Assembly (NCBI GenBank): GCA_958295845.1
Contig: OY282376.1
Location: 3,671,022-3,735,021 of the forward strand
Direction: 5' to 3'
DNA length: 64,000 nt
Origin: Caldilineaceae bacterium
GTDB taxonomy: Bacteria; Chloroflexota; Anaerolineae; Caldilineales; Caldilineaceae
Part shown: positions 53,827 to 63,354 of the stretch, one piece after another
Layout: the number at the start of each line of letters is the position of its first letter
Numbering within the stretch: the first letter of the stretch is position 1
Program-made: the position numbers and the translations under genes
Notes under the pieces: generated by a model
Databases searched by the model: none
What the model saw: only the letters and a program-made list of their open reading frames with translations
Told to the model about the DNA's origin: nothing

Positions 53827-54908
53827 TGAACAGCGACGGCAAGTCCTCGGATTCTGACAGCTTCTCTCTGTTGAAGACGTTAAGCGAGACCCCTGGCGTA
53901 AGCGGTCAAGAAGACCGGATTCGCGCGCGTGTCAGCGACTATCTGGCTCCTCTCGTTGATGAACTGCACACCGACACCCTCGGCAATCTGACAGGTATTA
54001 AGCGCGGCCGCGATTCATCCGGTAAGCGGGTGATGCTGGCGGCGCACATGGATGAGATCGGCCTGATCGTTACGCGGTTGGAGAAGGGCTTCCTGCGCTT
54101 CGCGCCGGTTGGTGGGGTCGACTTGGGAGCATTGCCGGCGCAGGAGGTAACGGTTCATGGCCGCTCCGATCTGCCGGGGTTGATCGCGAGCCGGCCGCCC
54201 CACGTGCTCTCCATGCAAGAGCGGGAGAAACCCTTTGCCCAGGCTGACCTTTTCATTGACGTCGGCCTGGCCGCGGACAGGCTGGCAGAGCTCGTATCGG
54301 TAGGGGACTTTATTTCCGTCCGGCGCAGCGCTGACAGGTTGGGGAACGGGCAGGCTACCGGCAAGGCGCTGGACAACCGCGTGTCGATTGTCGTCTTGTT
54401 GCAGGCACTGCGTATCCTGCAGGGCCGCAGCCATGCGTGGGACATTTTCGCGGTGGTCACGGTCCAGGAGGAGATCGGATTGCGCGGGGCCAAGACGGCC
54501 GCGTTTCGGGTGGCGCCGGATGTGGGTATCGCTCTCGACGTAGCGTACGCGGAGCAGCCGGGGGCGTCGGCCGAAGAGTCGGTTCCGATGGGAACCGGAC
54601 CGGCGATTGGGCTGGGGCCGAACATGCATCCGAAATTGAGAAAACTGCTCGTCGACACGGCTGAGCGCGATGAGATGCCCTATACAATTGAGGTCCTGCC
54701 CGGGAACTCCGGTACCGATGCGTGGGCGATGCAGGTCTCGCAGGCGGGCATTCCGACCGCGCTTATTTCGGTACCGATCCGCAACATGCACACGCCGGCG
54801 GAAACGGTCGTCCTCAAGGACATTGATCGAAGCGCACGGCTGCTGGCTGAAGCGATCTGCGAACTGCCAGACGACCTGTCCGCTCTGGCGCTGGATGACG
54901 AGGCTTAG
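53826..54908 (+). CDS. M42-family aminopeptidase, copy 1
   Basis: A 360-residue di-metal aminopeptidase (glutamyl/leucyl type). It contains AAHMDEIGLIVTR with the first His-Asp, GKALDNRVSIVVLL, VTVQEEIGLRGAKTAAF with the Glu pair, ALDVAYAEQP, and RNMHTPAETV with the last His. All five ligands are present. These enzymes form dodecameric shells that trim oligopeptides in the cytoplasm. The start is a GTG overlapping the upstream stop (TAGTG). It is the first of three tandem relatives. Confidence 0.9.
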   Translation: MNSDGKSSDSDSFSLLKTLSETPGVSGQEDRIRARVSDYLAPLVDELHTDTLGNLTGIKRGRDSSGKRVMLAAHMDEIGLIVTRLEKGFLRFAPVGGVDLGALPAQEVTVHGRSDLPGLIASRPPHVLSMQEREKPFAQADLFIDVGLAADRLAELVSVGDFISVRRSADRLGNGQATGKALDNRVSIVVLLQALRILQGRSHAWDIFAVVTVQEEIGLRGAKTAAFRVAPDVGIALDVAYAEQPGASAEESVPMGTGPAIGLGPNMHPKLRKLLVDTAERDEMPYTIEVLPGNSGTDAWAMQVSQAGIPTALISVPIRNMHTPAETVVLKDIDRSARLLAEAICELPDDLSALALDDEA

Positions 54909-54961
54909 CCACCGATGGCATTGGACGCGCGCGCGTATCGTGGCATTCAAGAACTGTTACC

Positions 54962-55978
54962 ATGAATGAACTGCTCGAGAAACTGTCCAGGGCCCGCGGG
55001 GTTGCGGGGCATGAGGGCGAGGTGCGAGCCATCCTGCGGGAAGAACTTGCCCCGCACGTGGAGGATCTCACGGTCGATTCGATCGGCAACCTGATCGTTC
55101 GCAAGGGAGGATCGGACAGCTCGGTGCGGCATCGGGTGATGCTGGCGGCGCATATGGACGAAGTGGGCGGGATGGTGATACGCGTCAATGGGGACGGCAC
55201 GGTGAAGTTTAGCAGCGTCGGAGGCTTGGACCCACGAATTCTGCCGGGCAAACGGGTAACAATTGGCGCTCAGGCGGTGCCCGGTGTGATCATGCGGGCG
55301 CCGCATGCGGCCCGAACGGGAAAACGCGTTACGCCGATCTCGGATCTGATGATCGACACCGGGGGCGCTGGGGGTTTCGAGCCGGGCGACATGGTTACCT
55401 TCGAGAGCGACTATGAAGAGTACGGGCGATTGCTGAAGGGCAAGGCTTTTGACGACCGGGTAGGTTGCTACGTTCTGGCTGAACTGATGAAAGGCAGTTA
55501 CCCGTGCGAGCTTGTCGGGGCCTTTACGGTCCAGGAGGAGATTGGGCTGCGCGGCGCGGGCGTGGCGGCTTACGCGGTCGAGCCGGATGTGGCGGTGGCG
55601 CTCGAAGGCACGGTTGCCGACGATTTGCCTAAAGAACATGACGTCAGTCCGACGACCGAGCTGGGACGGGGTCCGTCAATCTCGGTGATGGACCGGAGCG
55701 CCCATGCCGACAGGCGGCTTGTTCGCATCCTGACGGAGACGGCGTCAGCTCACGACATTCCCTGGCAGTTCAAGCAGCCGGGCGTCGGGGGGACAGACGT
55801 GGGCACCATCCACCTGGCGCGCGAAGGCGTGCCGGCGGTGGCGGTCGCGGTGCCTTGCCGCTACATACACACACCGGCGGCGCTGATGGACCCGACAGAC
55901 GTAGGGCATACTCTTGAACTGATGAGCAAGGCACTTTCGGGACCGTTGGGGCGGCCTCTTGGGGGCCGAGTGGAGTGA
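54962..55978 (+). CDS. M42-family aminopeptidase, copy 2
   Basis: A 338-residue relative of the flanking enzymes. AAHMDEVGGMVIR, GKAFDDRVGCYVL, TVQEEIGLRGAGVAAYAVEP, ALEGTVADD and CRYIHTPAALMD give the His, Asp, Glu-Glu and His ligands. The Asp of the A(L/I)D motif is replaced here by Glu (ALEG), as in some M42 members. It is 53 bp after copy 1 and 3 bp before copy 3. Confidence 0.9.
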   Translation: MNELLEKLSRARGVAGHEGEVRAILREELAPHVEDLTVDSIGNLIVRKGGSDSSVRHRVMLAAHMDEVGGMVIRVNGDGTVKFSSVGGLDPRILPGKRVTIGAQAVPGVIMRAPHAARTGKRVTPISDLMIDTGGAGGFEPGDMVTFESDYEEYGRLLKGKAFDDRVGCYVLAELMKGSYPCELVGAFTVQEEIGLRGAGVAAYAVEPDVAVALEGTVADDLPKEHDVSPTTELGRGPSISVMDRSAHADRRLVRILTETASAHDIPWQFKQPGVGGTDVGTIHLAREGVPAVAVAVPCRYIHTPAALMDPTDVGHTLELMSKALSGPLGRPLGGRVE

Positions 55979-55981
55979 AGC

Positions 55982-56983
55982 ATGAGAGCTTTGATTGAGG
56001 AACTGTGCAGTGTCTTTGGCCCCAGCGGGCAAGAGGAGCGGATCCGCGAAGTGATAACCGGCCATCTGGACGGGCTGGTGGACGAGGTGCGGACGGACAG
56101 GCTCGGCAATCTGATCGCGGTGAAACGTGCGACCGTCAAGAGTGAACGCGGCAAGCGGATCATGCTGGCTGCGCACATGGATGAGATCGGTGTGATGGTG
56201 ACCCACGTTGACGCGCAGGGTTTCTGCCGCTTCACCACCATCGGCGGCGTTCTGACCAACACCCTCATCGGCAGCCGCGTCCATTTTGCTAACGGCGTAG
56301 AAGGCGCGTTCGGGATGGAGGGCTCTCCGCTGGCGCGGGAACGGCCGACACCGCAGAAGCTATTCCTGGACGTAGGGGCCGACTCGAAGGAGGATGCGCG
56401 GGTTCAGGTTGGCGATACGGCCGTTTTTCGCAGCAGTTTTGGCGCGGTTGGGGACAGGCTGTTTGCTGCCAATCTGGATGACCGGATTGGGTGCGCGGTA
56501 TTGATCGAGACGCTGCGTGAGCTCGAAAGCTCTCCGCACGAAATCCTGGCAGTCTTTACGGTGCAGGAGGAGGTAGGTGTGCGCGGGGCCACCACGGCAG
56601 GCTACGGACTGGAGCCGGAGATCATCCTGGCCATCGATGTTACGGCCACCGGCGACTTTCCACAGGCGACTCCGATGGAGGTAGGGCTGGGGAAAGGCGC
56701 GGCGATCAAGGTGATGGACCGGCGCATGATTGCCCATCCCAAGGTACGCAGCTGGCTGGAAGAGACGGCGCAGGCCTACGACATCCCCTACCAGTTGGAG
56801 GTGCTGGAATTCGGCTCGACCGACGCCGCCGCGGTACAGGTCAGCCGCGCGGGCGTCCCAGCGGGCACAGTCTCGATTCCGTGCCGCTATGTCCACTCAC
56901 CTTCGCAAGTGGCTGACTACAACGACGCCCTGGGCGCGGTTCGCCTGCTGGTGAACGCGCTCGGCTCAGAGTATCCCTCGTAG
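55982..56983 (+). CDS. M42-family aminopeptidase, copy 3
   Basis: A 333-residue enzyme with AAHMDEIGVMVTH (H65, D67), ANLDDRIGCAVL, TVQEEVGVRGATTAGYGLEP, AIDVTATGDFPQ and CRYVHSPSQV. The full ligand set is present. It is the last of the three and ends 58 bp before mutY. Three non-identical copies suggest mixed shells or different size or sequence preference, as in archaea that carry several M42 enzymes. Confidence 0.9.
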   Translation: MRALIEELCSVFGPSGQEERIREVITGHLDGLVDEVRTDRLGNLIAVKRATVKSERGKRIMLAAHMDEIGVMVTHVDAQGFCRFTTIGGVLTNTLIGSRVHFANGVEGAFGMEGSPLARERPTPQKLFLDVGADSKEDARVQVGDTAVFRSSFGAVGDRLFAANLDDRIGCAVLIETLRELESSPHEILAVFTVQEEVGVRGATTAGYGLEPEIILAIDVTATGDFPQATPMEVGLGKGAAIKVMDRRMIAHPKVRSWLEETAQAYDIPYQLEVLEFGSTDAAAVQVSRAGVPAGTVSIPCRYVHSPSQVADYNDALGAVRLLVNALGSEYPS

Positions 56984-57041
56984 TCGACTTCTGAACGTCT
57001 CCGGATAAAAAACGCAATACGAGCCAGGAATCTGGGCAGAC

Positions 57042-58145
57042 ATGCATCAACAGATTGCAGAACGTCTGACTGCCTGGCAGGCTGAAGCGCTGCGGGATCT
57101 GCCCTGGCGCGGGCGACCGGCCGGCGCGCGCGATCCGTACGCGGTCTGGGTGAGCGAGGTCATGGCCCAGCAGACGCGGCTGTCGGTTGTGGTGGACTAT
57201 TTCAACCGCTGGATGGCGCGGTTTCCGACGCTGGAGGCACTGGCCGGTGCAGACCAGCAGGAGGTCCTGAAGCTGTGGGAGGGGTTGGGTTACTACAGCC
57301 GCGCGAGGAATCTACACGTGGCAGCGCAGATTGTCGCGGCCGAGTTCGGCGGCGAGTTGCCTCGCACACGGGCCGAGCTACTGACGCTGCCTGGCATAGG
57401 CGAATATACGGCGGGCGCGATACTCAGCCTGGCGTTTGGGCTGCCTGAACCGATTCTTGACGGCAACGCAAAGCGGGTCATCAGCCGCTTGTGGGATGTT
57501 GACGGGCGACTTGATCTCAGTTCCACGACCCGGCAGCTTTGGGATCTGTCGGGGCAGATGGTCGAGGCGGCGTCGCGGCCTGGCGCGATGAACGAAGGCC
57601 TGATGGAGTTGGGGGCACTCGTTTGCAGGCGGCGCAGTCCGCTGTGCGAGGCGTGTCCGGTGCGGCGTTACTGTTTGGCCCACCGGCGCGGGGTGCAGGA
57701 CGAGCGGCCGGTTCGGGCGCCGGGCCAGCGTGTTCCTCATGTAGAGTTCGCGGCCGCGATAATCTGGGAAGATGTGCCTGGACAGTCACAGTTCTTGATC
57801 AGTCAGCGCCCTGAAAAGGGTCTACTCGGCGGGCTCTGGTCCTTTCCCAACGGGGCGAGGGAGGCGGACGACGAGGACTTGCGGGCGTGTTTGAGGCGTG
57901 TTGTCCGCCAGGATCTGGACGTGGCGTTAGAGGTCGGTGAAAGGGCGGCGACGGTGGCGCACGCGTTTACCCATTTCAGTATGACTCTTACGGCGTTCCA
58001 CGCGCGAATCAGTGCGGGGAGGCCCCAGGCTGTTGGCGTTGCCGACTGGCGCTGGACGTCGCTGGACGAAATCGAGACGTTCCCCTGCCCCGTTCCCGAT
58101 CGCAAGATTATCGCTGTTTTGCGCGACCGCGGAGGGGAGGCCTAG
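57042..58145 (+). CDS. mutY: A/G-specific adenine DNA glycosylase MutY
   Basis: A 367-residue base-excision enzyme that removes adenine opposite 8-oxoguanine. The catalytic Glu is E39 (VSEVMAQQTR), the helix-hairpin-helix is LLTLPGIGEYTAGAI, and the catalytic Asp is D140 (ILDGNAKRV). The [4Fe-4S] cysteines C195, C202, C205 and C211 have the C-x6-C-x2-C-x5-C spacing. The C-terminal NUDIX-like domain for 8-oxoG recognition includes GLLGGLWSFPNG and HAFTHFSMTL. Full length. It is in the plus-strand cluster after the M42 genes. Confidence 0.95.
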   Translation: MHQQIAERLTAWQAEALRDLPWRGRPAGARDPYAVWVSEVMAQQTRLSVVVDYFNRWMARFPTLEALAGADQQEVLKLWEGLGYYSRARNLHVAAQIVAAEFGGELPRTRAELLTLPGIGEYTAGAILSLAFGLPEPILDGNAKRVISRLWDVDGRLDLSSTTRQLWDLSGQMVEAASRPGAMNEGLMELGALVCRRRSPLCEACPVRRYCLAHRRGVQDERPVRAPGQRVPHVEFAAAIIWEDVPGQSQFLISQRPEKGLLGGLWSFPNGAREADDEDLRACLRRVVRQDLDVALEVGERAATVAHAFTHFSMTLTAFHARISAGRPQAVGVADWRWTSLDEIETFPCPVPDRKIIAVLRDRGGEA

Positions 58146-58498
58146 ATGCCCGAGCAGGCGCGGGAAGACCTCTGTCTGCCGTTTCCCGAAGAGGCACTGT
58201 TTGGTCTTCAGCGGACTGATACACTGTAGGCGGCTGGGCCTCATTGGCTTTTGCGCTCTTTCCCATTCAGGCTACATTCATTGTCTACACAACAAGAGGA
58301 CAGGGGCCATTTGGCCCGCCTCACAGAAGACAGAAGACGCGTAGTGGTTGGACTTCGTAAGAAGGGGTCTGGTGGACTCGCGGTGGCTTGAGGCTGGCGT
58401 GGAGGCGGTCTTTACGGCGCTTGTGCAGCGCCGCGGCCTATTTTGCGACCTGGTTTCCGGCGAAGGTCTGGCTGACTGCCGAAATTTCGGAGAATTGT
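58146..58498. other. Spacer between convergent mutY and clpX
   Basis: I see no supported gene, terminator hairpin with T-run, or repeat here. A 28-codon frame starts directly after the mutY stop, but it has no features. Confidence 0.4.
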
Positions 58499-60001
58499 TC
58501 AGGCGGCTGCGTCCAGCTCCTGATCGCCGGCGAGAGAAACTTGCTGGCCCTGTGCACCGTAAAGCCGGGGCAAATTGCCGTCTTCGAAGACGCGGCTGTC
58601 GACAACGCAGCGGGCGACCTCTTCGCGGCCGGGTATCTCGTACATGACCTCCAGCAGGGCTTCCTCGACGATCGAACGCAGTCCCCTGGCCCCGGTGCGG
58701 CGCATATAGGCTTGCGTGGCGGCCGCCAACAGTGATTCCGGTTCGAACTCCAACTGCACTTCATCCATCGCGAAGAGCTGCTGGAACTGACGGACGATGC
58801 TGTTCTTTGGCCGCGTGAGAATCTCGACAAGGACGTCACGGTCGAGCGCATCCAGGCTGACTACGACAGGGACGCGACCGACAAATTCCGGGATCAGGCC
58901 GTAATATAGCAGGTCGTCTGGCATCGCCTGCTGGAGCAGGCGGCTCTCGTCGCGACCTTCTTTTTCGAGGCGGCGGATCTTCAGTTCGCGCTGGCGCTCG
59001 GTGAGACCTTCGGGAAGCGGCAGGTCGTCGATGTCATCCTCTTCGGGCGGCCGGCTAATCGGGTCAAGCTCCGATTCATCGTTCACGAAGCCAAGGCCGG
59101 CGCGGCGGCGCATTCTTCTGCGCACCATTTCTGACAGGCCAACGAAGGCGCCTCCCAGTATGAAGAGGATATTGCGCGTGTCGAGCGGGATGAACTCCTG
59201 CTGGGGATGTTTGCGACCGGTGCTGGGGGGCACGTTGACAGTTGTGCCCTCTACGATCTTCAGAAGGGCCTGCTGGACGCCCTCGCCGCTGACGTCGCGG
59301 GTGATGCTGGGATTGTCGCCGGCTTTGCGGGCGATCTTGTCGATCTCGTCGACGTAGACGATGCCGCTTGCGGCCCGGTCCGGATCCCAGTCGGCAGCCT
59401 GGAGCAGGCCGACGAGAAGGCTTTCGACGTCCTCGCCAACGTAACCGGCTTCGGTCAGGCTGGTGGCGTCTGCGATGGTAAATGGGACGTCGAGGAGTTT
59501 TGCGAGTATCTGCGCCATCAGGGTTTTGCCGCTGCCGGTGGGGCCGATAAGAAGCACATTGCTTTTGGCAAGCTCGACAAGCTCTTCGTCGCTGTCCTGG
59601 ACGTCTCGGCCAAGGCGGGACTCCTCTTCCGGAACGGGAAGGGAGTCACTGCCCTCCTGCTCCTGTGCAGGTTGACCTTCGCGCCAGCTTTGGCCTGTCG
59701 CACGGCTGCTGCCGAAGATTCGTTTGTAGTGATTGTAGACGGCGACCGACAGCACCTTCTTCGCCCGGTCCTGACCTATGACATATTGGTCCAGGCTGTG
59801 GACGATCTCGCGCGGGCTGGGCACTCGCTTTGGCGCACGTCGGGGTGACTTGCCTGGGACGCCGTCCTCGCCTACGCCTTCCTCCTCGAGGATTTCGGCA
59901 CTGAGGCGGATACATTCGTCGCAGATGTGGACACCATCGTCTCCGGCTATCAGTCGATGGACTTCCGATTCTTCTCTCCCACAGAAGGAGCAGATGGTCA
60001 T
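58499..60001 (-). CDS. clpX: ATP-dependent Clp protease ATP-binding subunit ClpX, with inserts
   Basis: A 500-residue AAA+ unfoldase. The zinc-binding domain has C4, C7, C27 and C30; Walker A is GPTGSGKT (153-160), the pore loop GYVG is at 187-190, and Walker B is VYVDEID (215-221). The RKH loop is [10 protein letters not shown], and [13 protein letters not shown] is present. Two inserts make it about 75 residues longer than E. coli ClpX. One is a Gln/Glu/Ser-rich segment (about 97-143) just before Walker A; the other is an acidic segment (about 308-360, PPEEDDIDD) before [11 protein letters not shown]. It is the last gene of the tig-clpP-clpX cluster. Confidence 0.95.
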   Translation of the reverse strand: MTICSFCGREESEVHRLIAGDDGVHICDECIRLSAEILEEEGVGEDGVPGKSPRRAPKRVPSPREIVHSLDQYVIGQDRAKKVLSVAVYNHYKRIFGSSRATGQSWREGQPAQEQEGSDSLPVPEEESRLGRDVQDSDEELVELAKSNVLLIGPTGSGKTLMAQILAKLLDVPFTIADATSLTEAGYVGEDVESLLVGLLQAADWDPDRAASGIVYVDEIDKIARKAGDNPSITRDVSGEGVQQALLKIVEGTTVNVPPSTGRKHPQQEFIPLDTRNILFILGGAFVGLSEMVRRRMRRRAGLGFVNDESELDPISRPPEEDDIDDLPLPEGLTERQRELKIRRLEKEGRDESRLLQQAMPDDLLYYGLIPEFVGRVPVVVSLDALDRDVLVEILTRPKNSIVRQFQQLFAMDEVQLEFEPESLLAAATQAYMRRTGARGLRSIVEEALLEVMYEIPGREEVARCVVDSRVFEDGNLPRLYGAQGQQVSLAGDQELDAAA

Positions 60002-60132
60002 TGCGTTACCAAGTACATTTCCTGTGCCTCATCGGGGCACAGACGCGGCCGCGGGCGAAGAGACTTGCAGCCATTCAGTGCTGGCTGTTTAGGGATAATC
60101 AGTTGGGAAACCGGTCTAAGACCCGGTTCCTG

Positions 60133-60930
60133 CTATTCGCTTTCTTTGCCGGCGTCTTCTTCGGGGGCGGGATCGGTGCCGTTTTCGTTAGGCACGTTGA
60201 CGTGCCCGTTTACGACGGAGACGATGTCGCTGCTGTCGCCAAGAACCTCGTCCACAAGTCCAAAGTCGCGGGCTTCGATCGCGTTCATCCAGCGGTCGCG
60301 CTGGAAGATTTCTTCGATCTCCTGCCAGTCGTGGCCTGTCTGTTGACCCACGATGTGGAAGAGCTGGGTCTGAAGGCGTTCCTGCTCCCGCAAGGCGATA
60401 CGCACGTCCTCGGTGTAGCCCTGGGCGCCTCCGCCGGCGGGATGCATGTGGATGGTCGCGTGGGGCAGAGCGTAGCGCTTGCCCTTTGTGCCGGAGCAGA
60501 GCAGGACGGTACCCATGCTGGCGGTAACGCCGACAGCAAAGGTATGAATCGGCGTGTTTATCATCTTCATCGTGTCGTAGATTGCCAGGCCGGCGTAGAT
60601 GAGGCCGCCGGGGCTGTGAATGAACATCTGAATCGGTTGATTCGGGTCTTCAGAATTCAGATAGAGCAGCTGGGCTACGATCAGATTGGCGACCTGATCG
60701 GAAAGGGGCATACCGAGAAAGATGATGCGCTCCTTCAGCAGGAGGCTGTAGATGTCGTATGCCCGCTCGCCGCGGCCCGTACTCTCGATGACCATGGGAA
60801 CGATATTCGACGGTGACAGGCTGCCGTTCGGAAACTGACTGCCGGAGAGACCCGTCCAATCGGTCGATTCAGATTCATTGTGTGTCTGCTGCGGCTGGGC
60901 CGAGAACTTTCCTTCAGAAGGAATAAACAT
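60133..60930 (-). CDS. clpP: ATP-dependent Clp protease proteolytic subunit ClpP, with N- and C-terminal tails
   Basis: A 265-residue serine peptidase. The catalytic triad is S138 ([10 protein letters not shown]), H163 (IHMHPAGGG) and D212 (FQRDRW). The spacings of 25 and 74 residues from the Ser are those of E. coli ClpP. The His context MHPAGGG differs from the usual IHQPLGG. About 45 residues precede the normal start and about 35 acidic residues follow the normal end ([15 protein letters not shown]). GGAG lies 7 bp before the ATG at 60930. It lies between tig and clpX. Confidence 0.93.
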   Translation of the reverse strand: MFIPSEGKFSAQPQQTHNESESTDWTGLSGSQFPNGSLSPSNIVPMVIESTGRGERAYDIYSLLLKERIIFLGMPLSDQVANLIVAQLLYLNSEDPNQPIQMFIHSPGGLIYAGLAIYDTMKMINTPIHTFAVGVTASMGTVLLCSGTKGKRYALPHATIHMHPAGGGAQGYTEDVRIALREQERLQTQLFHIVGQQTGHDWQEIEEIFQRDRWMNAIEARDFGLVDEVLGDSSDIVSVVNGHVNVPNENGTDPAPEEDAGKESE

Positions 60931-61095
60931 CGGGAACTCCCCTTTTAGGCTGATAATTTCTACGTGGACCGGTGCCGGATTCAGCCCGTGGTGCGGCCGA
61001 CCGGTTGATTGGAACAGTGCACATTGTATGCAAGGCACCTTCCGAGAAATGTAGGGTCCGCTCTATTCTGCATTAGACTTTCGTTAGCGTGCTCC

Positions 61096-62580
61096 TCAGG
61101 AGTCTGCGGGCTCTTCGGATTCCGGCTCGTCTGCGGTCGCCTCTTCGTCTTGATCGGATTCAGCTGCGTCGTCGGCCTGGTCGGTTGTTTCGGCAGTGGC
61201 TTGGTCATCCTCTTCGGACTCGCTCTCGGCGGGTTCGGGGATGTCTTCGCCGCGGGCGATCGCGAGGAGCAGATTAACCGATTTCTCTCTGAGAATTTCG
61301 CTTTCGATGAGCGGGCGGCTATGTTCTGCTCGCATCATTTCGAGCATGTCTTCGCGTGCTTTTTCAGTTTCATCATCGGCATCTTCGGGCAGAGGGGCGG
61401 CCGCGTCGCCGATGTGTGCTTCGAACTCTTCCTCGCTGACGGTCAGCTTCTCACACGTTGAGAGCTCCTCCAGCGCCAGTTCCACTTGCAGTGACTTTTC
61501 GGCGTCCTCGCGCAACGATTCGCGATAGTCCTCAATCTTCTGGCCGGACATCTCCAGATACTGCTCCAGCCCCTGCATCCCCATCTGACGTATTCGCATA
61601 TCGAAATTGCGCACGAGGCGGTCGATTTCGAGATCGACGGCAACAGGTGGATAGGCGAGCTCGCTCATGTCGATCAGGCCCTGAAGTACTTTCTGGGCAT
61701 GTTCGGCTTCGGCTTGTTGGGTGGCTTCCTGGAGCGCATTTTCGCGAATGTTGTCGAGCAGATCTGAGGCGTTCTCAAAATCGGGGCCGAAGTTCTGCGC
61801 GATCTCATCGGTCAGTTCAGCCGGCGTCTGGAAGGCCTGTGTTTTGTGGACTTTCACCGAGAAGCGGACAGTGCTGCCGGCGTACATGCTGGGACTGTCT
61901 TCGGGCCATGCGATCTCGAAGCTCTTTTCTTCGCCTGAGGTAAGTCCCACCAGCTCCTCATCCAGACCGGCCGGTTCCATCGGGTTTTCCTGGTCGGGGG
62001 TTACGTCCCAATCTTCTTCATCGAAGACGATGGTTTCGGTCTCGCTGCCATCGTCATCCAGGGCAACGCCTTTCAGATCGATCGTCATCAGATCGCCGTA
62101 CTGGCTGGGGCGGTCGGCCTCAACGTAGTCGGCATTCTGCTCGAGGATGGCCTGGACACGCTCCTGGACCTGCTCTTCGTCAGCCTCGACTTCCTCTTCA
62201 TCGACGCGCAGGCCGCGGTAGTCGCCCAGGCTCACCTCTGGGGGAAGCGGTATGGTGAGGTGGAATCGGACCTCCTGCTCCATGTCGACATTATCGAGAC
62301 TTCCGATGTAGTAGGGTTCCAGGCCTTCCTGCTCAAGGGCTTCCTTGTAGACTTCCTGCCCCAGTTCGTCGACAAACTCATTGACAATCGCCTCGCGACC
62401 CACAAATTGAAGCAGGATATGAAAGGGCACGCGTCCCTTGCGAAAGCCGGGAATGCGCACCTGTTGGGCGATTTTGCGGGCCGCCTTGCGCATTTCCTGA
62501 TCGATGCGTTCCTCAGCAACTTCGATCGTCATTGCGAGCTGGCGGCTATCCATTGGTTCTGTGGAAACGGTCAATGTCAT
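61096..62580 (-). CDS. tig: Trigger factor
   Basis: A 494-residue ribosome-associated chaperone and prolyl isomerase. The N-terminal ribosome-binding loop is RIPGFRKGRVPFHIL, a PPIase domain lies around residues 160-250 (DLMTIDLKGVALDDDGSE, LTSGEEKSF), and the long helical C-terminal arm follows. After the normal end there is an acidic Glu/Asp/Ala-rich tail of about 60 residues. AAGGT lies before the ATG at 62580. Cluster order tig, clpP, clpX on the minus strand is the classical one. Confidence 0.93.
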   Translation of the reverse strand: MTLTVSTEPMDSRQLAMTIEVAEERIDQEMRKAARKIAQQVRIPGFRKGRVPFHILLQFVGREAIVNEFVDELGQEVYKEALEQEGLEPYYIGSLDNVDMEQEVRFHLTIPLPPEVSLGDYRGLRVDEEEVEADEEQVQERVQAILEQNADYVEADRPSQYGDLMTIDLKGVALDDDGSETETIVFDEEDWDVTPDQENPMEPAGLDEELVGLTSGEEKSFEIAWPEDSPSMYAGSTVRFSVKVHKTQAFQTPAELTDEIAQNFGPDFENASDLLDNIRENALQEATQQAEAEHAQKVLQGLIDMSELAYPPVAVDLEIDRLVRNFDMRIRQMGMQGLEQYLEMSGQKIEDYRESLREDAEKSLQVELALEELSTCEKLTVSEEEFEAHIGDAAAPLPEDADDETEKAREDMLEMMRAEHSRPLIESEILREKSVNLLLAIARGEDIPEPAESESEEDDQATAETTDQADDAAESDQDEEATADEPESEEPADS

Positions 62581-62617
62581 CGTACCTTGCCTCTCATTGT
62601 TTCTTGTTAGCAAACGC

Positions 62618-63148
62618 TTAGAGGGCGTCGCCGCCCAGTGTAAGGATGGTCATCAGGGGGCCGGCGGCGAAATGTTCCTTCTTCGCCAGTATGCCGCGAA
62701 GATAAAGGGCTGCGAGTGTGGCGGTGTAGGCGAGCACGCCGGCTGGCCCGTGTTCGGGGAAGATGGATACTGCTATGATCACGCACAGGAAGAGATTGGA
62801 AAACAGCAGGATGGTGGAGACTGACCTGGTACAGCGTCCCCATTTGGGTACGTCTATCAGCGCGAAGCCGCGCCACTTGCCGGGAAAGAGATCGAAGGCC
62901 AGATGGAGCGCCACGCCGGCGGCAAAACCGGTGACGAGCCAGTCGGCCCATGCGGCTGATATAAGGGCTCGCCCGACCCAAAGCAGGGCGGGCAGCAGGA
63001 AGCTGTGGGTGACGAGTGACCTGTGGCGAAGGCGGAAAATCCCGAACCTGTCGATGTCGGGGAAAAGGGTACCCAGCCATGCTCCGATAGCGAAGCAGGC
63101 GAAGCCAATCGCAACTGTGAGTACCTCCGGGCCGGCAATTTCGAGCAC
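62618..63148 (-). CDS. DUF457/YdjM-like membrane-bound metal-dependent hydrolase-type protein
   Basis: A 176-residue membrane protein with about five hydrophobic helices. LFPDIDRF and LRHRSLVTHSFLLPALL form the D-x-D and H-R-S-x-x-T-H-S motif of the family, which is described as membrane-bound and metal-dependent. A second LHLAFDLFPGKW follows. It is 37 bp upstream of tig on the same strand. The start ATG at 63148 is the first Met before the helix-rich part. Its biochemical role is not known. Confidence 0.82.
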   Translation of the reverse strand: MLEIAGPEVLTVAIGFACFAIGAWLGTLFPDIDRFGIFRLRHRSLVTHSFLLPALLWVGRALISAAWADWLVTGFAAGVALHLAFDLFPGKWRGFALIDVPKWGRCTRSVSTILLFSNLFLCVIIAVSIFPEHGPAGVLAYTATLAALYLRGILAKKEHFAAGPLMTILTLGGDAL

Positions 63149-63354
63149 TTGGTGCGTCCCGCGTCATCAATGGGCGTCCGATATCCAACTGCGCGGGGCA
63201 ACATTCGGAACCCGCGTGGGAAGTAACTGAATTTTGGAGCGCCACCTTTCAGTATAGCACACGAGAGAGTCCAGGACACAAAACGAACAGGTTTTTTGTG
63301 TGTTTACATCGGTGAAATTCGCGTGGGCCTGGCAACGGAGAGAGGCCGAACTGG

